This document shows positions 1 to 4,963 of a stretch of 6,837 nucleotides of DNA, one piece after another. Numbering within the stretch: position 1 is the first letter of the stretch; every line of letters starts with the position of its first letter. The notes under the pieces were generated by a model, which did no database searches, was not told where the DNA came from, and was given only the letters and a program-made list of their open reading frames with translations. This DNA comes from Anaerolineaceae bacterium (GTDB lineage: Bacteria > Chloroflexota > Anaerolineae > Anaerolineales > Anaerolineaceae): the NCBI GenBank assembly GCA_030620065.1, contig JAUXFJ010000084.1:1-6837 (forward strand), in the 5' to 3' direction. Position numbers and translations under genes: made by a program.

Positions 1-768
1 ATAAGTGGTTTTAGCGAGGTCGGAAGGCGGCATGCCTTGCAGATGGGCAATTTCTTCCGCGATGAGCGGTATGTAAGCGGGTTCATTGCGCCGGCCGCGG
101 TGGGGGTGGGGGGTGAGGAAAGGTGCGTCGGTTTCCAGGAGCAGTTTATCTACAGGCAATTGGGCAACGATAGCTTTACGTTCCTGGGCATTCTTGAAGG
201 TGACGGGGCCACTGATGCCAATATGGAAGTTCATTTTAATCGCGCTCAGGGCGGTTGCCAGGTCAGCGCTGAATGAGTGGAAAACACCGGGGTATTCCTT
301 AAGGCGGGAGCTGCTCGGTATGCTCTGATACCAGTTTGTCAAAATGGACATGAGGTCAGCGGTGGCGTCGCGGTTATGGATGATCACGGGCAATTCAAGC
401 TGTTGGGCGAGTTCCAACTGGCTGGTGAACATCAGGCGCTGCTGCTCCGGGGATGTATGCTGGCGGTAATAATCCAACCCGATTTCGCCGATTGCGCAGA
501 CGGATGGATGGGCTGCGAGGCTGCGCAGTTCGTCCAGGTTGCTAATTTGCCAGGGCTTGCCAAGGTTGGGGTGGAAGCCAATTGCAGCGGATATGAAAGC
601 GGGGTATGCCTCAGCCAGTTGGATCGCGGCTTTACTGGTCGGCAGGTCGATGCCCGGATTGAGGATCCATTTGAGCCCGGCGCTTTTAGCGCGTGCGATC
701 ACTTCCTGACGGTCTGCGTCAAAAGCGGAAAAATCCAGATGACAGTGTGTATCGGTAAGGTAAGTCAT
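1..768 (-). CDS. tatD: TatD-family metal-dependent hydrolase/DNase (3' end cut by window edge)
   Basis: The minus strand from the ATG at 768 is open for 256 codons to the first base of the window and has no stop inside it. The protein opens with MTYLTDTHCHLDF, the TatD/YcfH hallmark. The metal-binding residues of this amidohydrolase-like TIM barrel are all visible: His8 and His10 (THCH), Glu95 (GEIGLDYY), His131 (IIHNRD), His164 (FHSFS) and Asp214 (LLETDAPFL). Family members are about 255-265 residues, so only a few residues should be missing. TatD proteins are cytoplasmic, divalent-metal-dependent 3'-5' exonucleases or DNases; the in vivo substrate here cannot be read from sequence. The start is supported by AAAGG seven bases upstream and an extended -10 element at 799-807. 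It is transcribed divergently from mnmA. Family assignment is near certain; the exact biochemical role is less so. Confidence 0.95.
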   Translation of the reverse strand, partial: MTYLTDTHCHLDFSAFDADRQEVIARAKSAGLKWILNPGIDLPTSKAAIQLAEAYPAFISAAIGFHPNLGKPWQISNLDELRSLAAHPSVCAIGEIGLDYYRQHTSPEQQRLMFTSQLELAQQLELPVIIHNRDATADLMSILTNWYQSIPSSSRLKEYPGVFHSFSADLATALSAIKMNFHIGISGPVTFKNAQERKAIVAQLPVDKLLLETDAPFLTPHPHRGRRNEPAYIPLIAEEIAHLQGMPPSDLAKTTY

Positions 769-777
769 GTTTCAACC

Positions 778-806
778 TTTATAGCCTGAACTGACAGAAT
801 TATAAC
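778..806 (+). promoter_or_regulatory. Candidate promoter of the mnmA cluster
   Basis: A -35-like TTTATA (778-783, 4 of 6 matches to consensus) and a -10-like TATAAC (801-806, 5 of 6) are separated by 17 bp. The start site would be near 813 and the leader about 37 nt. The -10 lies on top of the divergent -10 of the TatD-family gene. A dyad, CTGAC (791-795) and GTCAG (808-812), brackets both. It is weaker than a consensus promoter, so this is tentative. Confidence 0.35.
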
Positions 807-807
807 A
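799..807 (-). promoter_or_regulatory. Extended -10 promoter of the TatD-family gene
   Basis: Read on the minus strand, this is TGTTATAAT: a perfect -10 hexamer preceded by the TGn extension. No convincing -35 is present at 16-18 bp, which fits an extended -10 promoter. Transcription would start near 792, giving a leader of about 25 nt. The core TTATAA is self-complementary and overlaps the candidate mnmA -10 on the other strand. Confidence 0.5.
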
Positions 808-843
808 GTCAGACAGGATGAATGGGTTTAACGGTAAAATATT

Positions 844-849
844 GGGAGG
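844..849 (+). promoter_or_regulatory. Shine-Dalgarno GGGAGG abutting the mnmA ATG
   Basis: GGGAGG ends directly against the ATG at 850, a spacing of zero and too close for normal initiation. An in-frame CTG at 856 would have the ideal six-base spacing. The element therefore leaves the mnmA start uncertain by two codons. Confidence 0.5.
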
Positions 850-1941
850 ATGACTCTGAATAGATCGACGAAAGTAGCAGTGGCAATGAGCGGCGGGGTG
901 GATAGTTCCGTCGCGGCTGGTCTGCTTATCAAAGAAGGCTATGAGGTATACGGCATCAGCATGCGTTTGTGGCGTTATTGTCCTCAAAGGACGAATGCTG
1001 AAGACCCGCTGGAGAGGGCACAGGCTGTTGCAAATCAGCTTGGCATACGGCTGGAGATCATTGATTATGAGGATGTTTTCTATGAGCAGGTTGTTGGAAG
1101 TTATTTGAATGACCTCAAGCAAGGGTTGACCCCAAACCCGTGTTTAGTCTGCAATCGTTCAATTAAGTGGGGGGAGTTACTTGAACATGTGCAAGGGGAG
1201 GGCGCAGATTATTTAGCTTCAGGGCATTATGCGCGGCTTGAGAGGGATACTGAGGGTCAGGTGCGATTGTATAAGGGCCTGGATACGCAAAAGGATCAAT
1301 CGTATGTGCTGAGTGTATTGTCACAGGCGCAGCTGAAGTATGCAATGCTGCCGCTTGGTATGCTGCATAAGGCAGATGTGAAGCAGATAGCTGAAGAGAT
1401 GGCATTACCCATGCAAAATAGCCTTGAGAGTCAGGACCTGTGTTTTTTGAATGGCGAAAATCAGCGCGATTTCCTGCGCCAGTTTGTGCCTGAAATGCTG
1501 CAACCGGGTTTGATTCTGGACCAAAATGGCAAGGAGCTTGGCGAACATGAAGGGCTGGCATCTTATACGATTGGCCAGCGTAAGGGTTTGCGGATTGCTG
1601 CACCAAGACCGCTTTATGTACTGCGGAAGGATCTTGAGCTCAATCAATTGGTTGTGGGATATGCAGATGAACTCAAGATGCAGGCTTTGCTGGCTGTAAA
1701 AGCCAATTGGATCACTGAGCAAATCCCGCAGTCTGAAAAGCAGTATCAGGTGAAGATCCGCTACCGTGCGAAACCAGTTGGGGCGAAGATCAGGCTAGTA
1801 AATAATGATCGATTCGTTGTACAATTTGAGAAAGGTTTAAGAGATATCACTCCCGGGCAAAGGGCAGTGGTTTATGATGGTGATCTTTGCCTTGGCAGCG
1901 GAGAGATCAAGAGCTCTTTGAGTTTAGCAGACGACTTATGA
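850..1941 (+). CDS. mnmA: MnmA, tRNA-specific 2-thiouridylase
   Basis: It catalyses ATP-dependent 2-thiolation of U34 in the anticodons of Lys, Glu and Gln tRNAs, in the cytoplasm. The 363-residue length is normal for the family. The N-terminal PP-loop ATP pyrophosphatase motif SGGVDSS is at residues 14-20, followed by the tRNA-binding and catalytic region TPNPCLVCN (94-102), SGHYAR (124-129), DQSYVL (149-154) and SQDLCF (194-199). The C-terminal beta-barrel carries YTIGQRKGL (239-247) and FEKGLRDITPGQ. The catalytic pair corresponds to Cys101 and Cys198. Position 98 is Cys where the E. coli enzyme has Asp, giving a CxxC + C set. The exact start is unsure (ATG 850 or CTG 856; see the ribosome binding site). 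It heads a four-gene cluster; the next gene starts 10 nt downstream. Confidence 0.97.
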   Translation: MTLNRSTKVAVAMSGGVDSSVAAGLLIKEGYEVYGISMRLWRYCPQRTNAEDPLERAQAVANQLGIRLEIIDYEDVFYEQVVGSYLNDLKQGLTPNPCLVCNRSIKWGELLEHVQGEGADYLASGHYARLERDTEGQVRLYKGLDTQKDQSYVLSVLSQAQLKYAMLPLGMLHKADVKQIAEEMALPMQNSLESQDLCFLNGENQRDFLRQFVPEMLQPGLILDQNGKELGEHEGLASYTIGQRKGLRIAAPRPLYVLRKDLELNQLVVGYADELKMQALLAVKANWITEQIPQSEKQYQVKIRYRAKPVGAKIRLVNNDRFVVQFEKGLRDITPGQRAVVYDGDLCLGSGEIKSSLSLADDL

Positions 1942-1951
1942 GGATACAAAT

Positions 1952-2230
1952 ATGACATTTCCTGCATTCATTTTCGGATTTATTATCGCGAGCATCTTTG
2001 GGGCGGTGTTTCATCTATGGCGCGACGGTGGGCTGGGCAGGTTAATCCTGTACCTTGTTCTAAGCTGGGTGGGTTTTGCAGCCGGCCATATGCTGGCGGC
2101 GGGACTGGGTTTCAAGTTCTTTGAAGTTGGACAGCTGCATGTGGGTTTTGGTATCCTTGGGAGCAGTGGCTTCTTATTGTTGGGACACTGGTTAAGCTTG
2201 ATCGAGATCGAACCGAAGGGTAAAGCATGA
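1952..2230 (+). CDS. Small hydrophobic membrane protein of unknown function
   Basis: This 92-residue protein is almost entirely hydrophobic. Three membrane segments are likely, at roughly residues 4-21, 29-53 and 62-83, with charged WRDGG and GLGRL between the first two and a polar C-terminal tail (IEIEPKGKA). Glycine is abundant in the helices. I recognise no family. GAGGA (1940-1944), overlapping the mnmA stop, lies seven bases before the ATG. The TGA overlaps the trmI ATG in an ATGA, so the gene is translationally coupled to both neighbours. It is real on grounds of spacing, ribosome binding site and open frame. Its position between two tRNA-modifying enzymes suggests co-expression, not necessarily shared function. 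Confidence 0.85.
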   Translation: MTFPAFIFGFIIASIFGAVFHLWRDGGLGRLILYLVLSWVGFAAGHMLAAGLGFKFFEVGQLHVGFGILGSSGFLLLGHWLSLIEIEPKGKA

Positions 2231-3042
2231 CCTGGCAGAATTACAAGGAGACCGCTCAGGATGGGGACCTTGTTCAGCTGCTCGGCAGAGGCCACAAGAG
2301 CCATTTTATCCGCTTGAAGAGCGGTGAGGTGTTCCAAACACATCGCGGGGTGATCAAACATGATGATATTATCGGCGAGGTATGGGGTAAAAAACTCTTA
2401 TCGCATCAGGGTAACCCGTTTTATTTAATGCAACCGGGTTTGGCGGATATTATCAAAGAGACGAAGCGCAACACCCAAATCATGTATCCAAAGGATATTG
2501 GCTACGTTTTAATGGTCATGGGCATTGGGGCGGGGCAAAAGGTGCTTGAGGCTGGAACGGGTTCAGGGGCGCTGACCAGTGCCTTTGCGTTCATGGTCGG
2601 CCCGACCGGGCATGTTTATTCCTATGAGCGGAAACCTGAAAACCTGGCTCTGGCGAAGGCGAATTTAAGGAAGATCGGACTGGATGACTGTGTAAGTTTT
2701 AAACTTGGGGATGCCAGCCAAGGATTCACAGAACGGCAAGTTGATGCGGTGTTTCTGGATCTGCGGAATCCATACGATTATATTGCTCAGGCGAAGGCTT
2801 CTTTGAAATCTGGCGGATTTATTGGTACAATCGTGCCAACTGTCAATCAAGTGATACGAGTCCTGCAGAGCTTGAGGAATGAGCATTTTGTTTTTATCGA
2901 AGTCTGTGAACTTCTGCTGCGATTTTATAAACCGGAATGGGAACGATTGAGGCCGACAGATCGTATGGTTGCCCATACCGGCTTCTTGATCTTTGGTCGT
3001 TCGGTGTTTGAGTCGGAAGAAGTTGATACAGAGCTTGCTTGA
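2227..3042 (+). CDS. trmI: TrmI, tRNA (adenine-58-N1)-methyltransferase
   Basis: It makes m1A58 in the T-loop of tRNA from S-adenosylmethionine; bacterial and archaeal enzymes are homotetramers. The 271-residue length fits. A small N-terminal beta domain (about 1-75) leads into the family signature KRNTQIMYPKDIGYVL (80-95). The Rossmann methyltransferase fold then shows motif I EAGTGSGALT (108-117), the acidic SAM-ribose residue in YERKPENL (133-140), GDAS (161-164) and motif IV LDLRNPYD (177-184). The C-terminal RLRPTDRMVAHTGFL (240-254) is also typical. Motif IV ends in Pro-Tyr where most homologues have Pro-Trp. GAAGGG (2215-2220) lies six bases before the ATG, which overlaps the previous stop by four bases. 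Confidence 0.95.
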   Translation: MTWQNYKETAQDGDLVQLLGRGHKSHFIRLKSGEVFQTHRGVIKHDDIIGEVWGKKLLSHQGNPFYLMQPGLADIIKETKRNTQIMYPKDIGYVLMVMGIGAGQKVLEAGTGSGALTSAFAFMVGPTGHVYSYERKPENLALAKANLRKIGLDDCVSFKLGDASQGFTERQVDAVFLDLRNPYDYIAQAKASLKSGGFIGTIVPTVNQVIRVLQSLRNEHFVFIEVCELLLRFYKPEWERLRPTDRMVAHTGFLIFGRSVFESEEVDTELA

Positions 3043-3064
3043 ATTGACATAATTGATAAGTGAG

Positions 3065-3071
3065 AAAGGAG
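3065..3071 (+). promoter_or_regulatory. Strong ribosome binding site AAAGGAG
   Basis: AAAGGAG lies seven bases before the ATG at 3079 and fixes that start. It is the best-placed Shine-Dalgarno sequence in the cluster, suggesting that this last gene is translated independently of trmI. Confidence 0.7.
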
Positions 3072-3078
3072 CTAGATC

Positions 3079-3630
3079 ATGTTTAGAAGAAGACCTGTTC
3101 GAAGAGCCCTCAGAGCTGCCCGTCCTGGTCCAAAAGTGCGTTTAAATCAGGCACACGCTTTGTTTAACCAGGGGAAGTATGTGCGTGCGGCCGAGATATT
3201 TGAAGACCTCGCAGAAGGCGCACTGCGACACAGAATACCCAGAGCGCCATACCTGTTTGTTCAAGCAGGCAGGGCACGTTTTTATGCCGGACAGGCTGGT
3301 GTTGGTCTTGCACAGGTCAAACGTGGTCTAAAACTCTTTGCAGATAAGCAGCGCTGGGGTGAGTTGTATAGAACCGGTAAGTGGGTGGTAAGCGAGCTGG
3401 CAGAGCGTGGTTTTAAGGAACAGAGTGAAGCAATCAGTGAATGGCTGATAGAGACCCTGCCGACCAAAGTCGAGGAAGAGATAAAGGCTAAAGCTGCTAT
3501 AGAATCCAAGCGTCCAGTCTTGCCACTTAAATGCCCCTCATGTGGTGGTAGTGTAGATCCGGGTGAGGTCCGATGGCTGGATACTGTAACAGCTGAATGT
3601 GTGTTCTGCGGCAGTTCCCTACGCGCTTAG
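3079..3630 (+). CDS. Helical-repeat (TPR-like) protein with C-terminal zinc ribbon, unknown function
   Basis: This 183-residue cytoplasmic protein has three parts. Residues 1-21 are strongly basic (RRRPVRRALRAAR), which could contact nucleic acid. Residues about 22-128 form amphipathic helices with TPR-like spacing: ALFNQGKYVRAAEIFEDLAE, then ARFYAGQAGVGLAQVKRGL, then a third helical pair. Residues 152-177 form a four-cysteine zinc ribbon, CPSC (152-155) and CVFC (174-177), linked by GGSVDPGEVRWLD. No catalytic motif is visible, so an adaptor or RNA/protein-binding role is the natural guess. It starts 36 nt after trmI and is probably on the same transcript. I cannot name the family. Confidence 0.85.
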   Translation: MFRRRPVRRALRAARPGPKVRLNQAHALFNQGKYVRAAEIFEDLAEGALRHRIPRAPYLFVQAGRARFYAGQAGVGLAQVKRGLKLFADKQRWGELYRTGKWVVSELAERGFKEQSEAISEWLIETLPTKVEEEIKAKAAIESKRPVLPLKCPSCGGSVDPGEVRWLDTVTAECVFCGSSLRA

Positions 3631-3836
3631 TGATCGTACGTCCTAGAGGAAATTGATATATCGCCAGAGGATATGTTGTTCATCTTAGATGGCAGATCCA
3701 AAAAAACCATTACCATCGCGTCGGGCAGTGTTACGGGGAAGTGCCACGGGGTGGGGCAAGTGTGTGAATGACATTGGAGCTGCTGAATGTGTTAGGATTT
3801 GAGGGTATTCTGGCTGAGCATGAAACTAATGATAAG
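3631..3836. other. Convergent intergenic region without a supported gene
   Basis: These 206 bases lie between the end of the mnmA cluster and the rplY terminator. The only open frames are about 30-40 codons: an ATG at 3689 reading MADPKKPLPSRR to a stop at 3802, and an ATG at 3673. Neither has a properly spaced ribosome binding site. A slightly G-rich patch (3720-3760) shows no clear structure. I see no promoter or RNA gene here. Confidence 0.6.
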
Positions 3837-3837
3837 A

Positions 3838-3867
3838 AAAAGCCGATTGAATGTTCAATCGGCTTTT
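3838..3867 (-). terminator. Rho-independent terminator of rplY
   Basis: A perfect 13-bp inverted repeat, AAAAGCCGATTGA and TCAATCGGCTTTT, closes a 4-nt loop. On the minus strand it is followed by a U-rich tail (TTTTTCTT), the classic arrangement, 34 nt past the rplY stop. On the plus strand the tail is only TTTT followed by A, so it may also stop readthrough from the mnmA cluster, but less efficiently. Confidence 0.88.
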
Positions 3868-3901
3868 AGGTTCCGTAGAGGTTAAATTAAGTCTAAGAGG
3901 T

Positions 3902-4573
3902 TTATTTGGTTTCTTCTTCTTCTTCTTTCTTGCCGTGTTCAATAACCTCGGGTTCAGCACCTTCCTCAAGGAGCTCTTCCAATTCATCAACTTCAGGTTC
4001 TTCTTCAACTTCTTGTACGATATGGGTTACTGAAGCGATGACTTCATTGGGATCGGTTAATATTGTGATCTTGTCTGATAAGGTAATTGAATTGACCATA
4101 ATCACATCTGAGGTAGTTTCCAGGACACTGATGTCCACTTCAATGCGTTCAGGAAGATCTTGTGGAAGACACTCGATCTCAAGCTCGTTCAAGCTTTGAA
4201 CAACTACAGCATCCATGGTTGCCTCTGCTGGGGATGTGCCAATCAGTTCAATGTTCACATTTGTACGCAACTTTTCTGTCAGCGATACCGCAAGGAAGTC
4301 AACGTGCAGAAGATGTCCAATAACGACGTCTTTCTGGCGGTCACGGACGATGGCTGTGTGCTTTTTTTTGCCGATCTCAATTGTAACCAGACTTGAAGAG
4401 GTCAAATGGCTAATTGTTTTGGAGGCTTGTCTGAAATCCATTTGAATTGGTAAAGCTTCAAGGTGCCGTCCGTAGATCACACCAGGTAACAGACCACTTC
4501 GGCGCAGCACATTAACTTTTTTGCCAGTGTCGGTGCGCTTTTCTGCTTTTAAGATTACTTCTTTACTATCCAT
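3902..4573 (-). CDS. rplY: Large-subunit ribosomal protein bL25 (CTC/TL5 form)
   Basis: It binds 5S rRNA in the central protuberance of the 50S subunit. The 223-residue protein has the two-domain CTC/TL5 layout. The N-terminal L25 domain (about 1-93) contains the signature RRSGLLPGVIYG (24-35) and GHLLHVDF (86-93). The second beta domain (about 97-185) includes ECLPQDLPERIEVDIS. A very acidic tail (187-223) ends in five consecutive Glu, encoded by GAA repeats. The ATG at 4573 is chosen because AAAGGA lies seven bases upstream and the conserved domain starts here. An in-frame TTG at 4648 would add 25 residues but sits at the predicted transcription start inside a hairpin. The gene is monocistronic, with its own promoter, structured leader and terminator. 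Confidence 0.95.
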   Translation of the reverse strand: MDSKEVILKAEKRTDTGKKVNVLRRSGLLPGVIYGRHLEALPIQMDFRQASKTISHLTSSSLVTIEIGKKKHTAIVRDRQKDVVIGHLLHVDFLAVSLTEKLRTNVNIELIGTSPAEATMDAVVVQSLNELEIECLPQDLPERIEVDISVLETTSDVIMVNSITLSDKITILTDPNEVIASVTHIVQEVEEEPEVDELEELLEEGAEPEVIEHGKKEEEEETK

Positions 4574-4580
4574 AAATCCA

Positions 4581-4586
4581 TCCTTT
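4581..4586 (-). promoter_or_regulatory. rplY ribosome binding site AAAGGA
   Basis: AAAGGA, seven bases before the ATG at 4573, decides the start of rplY. Its first A pairs in the closing stem of the leader hairpin, so folding or protein binding there could block ribosome access. Confidence 0.75.
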
Positions 4587-4623
4587 GAGCGCCTCTCACC
4601 TTGTTTCAGGTTACCTTCGCTCA
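4586..4623 (-). promoter_or_regulatory. rplY leader hairpin resembling 5S rRNA loop E (candidate bL25 autoregulatory site)
   Basis: On the minus strand a 6-bp stem, UGAGCG (4623-4618) with CGCUCA (4591-4586), encloses a symmetric 6x6 internal loop. The loop strands are AAGGUA (4617-4612) and GAGAGG (4597-4592). An upper 4-bp stem, ACCU with AGGU, is capped by GAAACA. The opposed GGUA and GAGA match the core of bacterial 5S loop E, where (E. coli numbering, from memory) G75-G76-U77-A78 faces G98-A99-G100-A101. Loop E is the bL25 binding site. The stem ends on the Shine-Dalgarno sequence, as expected for translational feedback. The pairing and the match are seen directly; regulation is inferred. 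Confidence 0.6.
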
Positions 4624-4632
4624 CTAAGTATT

Positions 4633-4648
4633 TTGGATCTGCATCCAA
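4633..4648 (-). promoter_or_regulatory. 5'-terminal hairpin of the rplY leader
   Basis: TTGGAT and ATCCAA form a perfect 6-bp stem around a GCAG tetraloop. It lies within a few bases of the predicted transcript 5' end. It could protect the mRNA from 5'-end decay or form the first arm of the regulatory leader. A 9-nt linker separates it from the loop-E-like hairpin. Confidence 0.5.
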
Positions 4649-4657
4649 CGAGGTAGA

Positions 4658-4686
4658 ATTTTAGCGTCTTATGGGCATCTCGTCAA
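4658..4686 (-). promoter_or_regulatory. Sigma70-type promoter of rplY
   Basis: On the minus strand a -35 TTGACG (4686-4681) and a -10 TAAAAT (4663-4658) are each one mismatch from consensus and separated by the ideal 17 bp. Transcription would start at about 4649-4652, leaving a leader of about 75-80 nt. This is the best promoter in the window. Confidence 0.8.
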
Positions 4687-4880
4687 GCTGGATACTATTG
4701 AAAAATTAATGAGAGCACATTGAGGAAATGCTGAATATGCGGTGGGAGCCATGGAAGAAGCGGATTGATGCCCAAATCATCTGTGAACAGCCATATTGGT
4801 GTGCATGACGCGTTCAATCTGTTGAATGCAACTTAGACGAAAGTGGAGTATGATTTAAAGGATGTGAGGATGTTTGCGAG

Positions 4881-4899
4881 AGGAATGATTACCAATCCT
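4881..4899. promoter_or_regulatory. Imperfect dyad, possible operator of the amylase gene
   Basis: A 19-bp sequence (AGGAATGATTACCAATCCT) agrees with its own reverse complement at about 15 of 19 positions. It covers the place where a -35 would lie relative to the -10 at 4908, where a repressor or activator could act. No known operator consensus is recognised. Confidence 0.3.
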
Positions 4900-4907
4900 T
4901 TTCTTCA

Positions 4908-4913
4908 TATAAT
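4908..4913 (+). promoter_or_regulatory. Candidate -10 of the amylase gene
   Basis: A perfect TATAAT lies in an AT-rich stretch 51 bases before the start codon, but no good -35 is found at 16-18 bp. A weak or activator-dependent promoter would fit. Confidence 0.4.
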
Positions 4914-4952
4914 ATATAACAGCGCATCCTGAAAGATACTAATAAGAATATT

Positions 4953-4958
4953 GAGGTG
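4953..4958 (+). promoter_or_regulatory. Ribosome binding site deciding between two amylase ATGs
   Basis: GAGGTG precedes two adjacent ATG codons, at 4961 and 4964. The GAGG core is 4 bases from the first and 7 from the second, so the second is preferred. The difference is one Met. Confidence 0.5.
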
Positions 4959-4963
4959 TAATG

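Larger units (their letters stand above)
4687..4952. other. Gene-free region upstream of the amylase gene
   Basis: No open frame here has both a ribosome binding site and useful length; the best is 23 codons from an ATG at 4737. The region is AT-richer than the genes. Its right part (4881-4913) carries an imperfect dyad and a -10 hexamer, annotated separately. The rest shows nothing I can support. Confidence 0.55.

Noticed and set aside
277..789. Plus-strand open frame of 170 codons (and a smaller one at 37-276)
   Set aside because: It lies antisense to the TatD-family gene, whose translation shows all family motifs. No family signature and no ribosome binding site are seen on the plus strand.
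1163..1722. Minus-strand open frames of 105-147 codons within mnmA
   Set aside because: They are antisense to a fully recognised MnmA; composition and motifs do not support a protein.
3720..3760. G-rich patch with repeated ACGGGG and GGGCA as a possible small RNA or repeat
   Set aside because: The repeats are short and imperfect, no stable fold or promoter is evident, and the nearby terminator is explained by rplY.
3689..3802. 37-codon open frame (MADPKKPLPSRR...) between the mnmA cluster and rplY
   Set aside because: It has no ribosome binding site, no promoter and no recognisable domain, and its length is within chance expectation.
4160..4445. Plus-strand open frames of 76-97 codons inside rplY
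   Set aside because: They are antisense shadows of a gene with clear bL25 signatures.
4574..4648. N-terminal extension of bL25 from TTG 4648
   Set aside because: The added 25 residues are not L25-like and no ribosome binding site precedes the TTG. The codon sits at the predicted transcript 5' end within a hairpin, while ATG 4573 has a well-spaced AAAGGA.
4737..4808. 23-codon open frame (MRWEPWKKRIDAQ...) upstream of the amylase gene
   Set aside because: It is short, lacks a good ribosome binding site and resembles nothing I know. It may be a decayed remnant, but nothing shows this.
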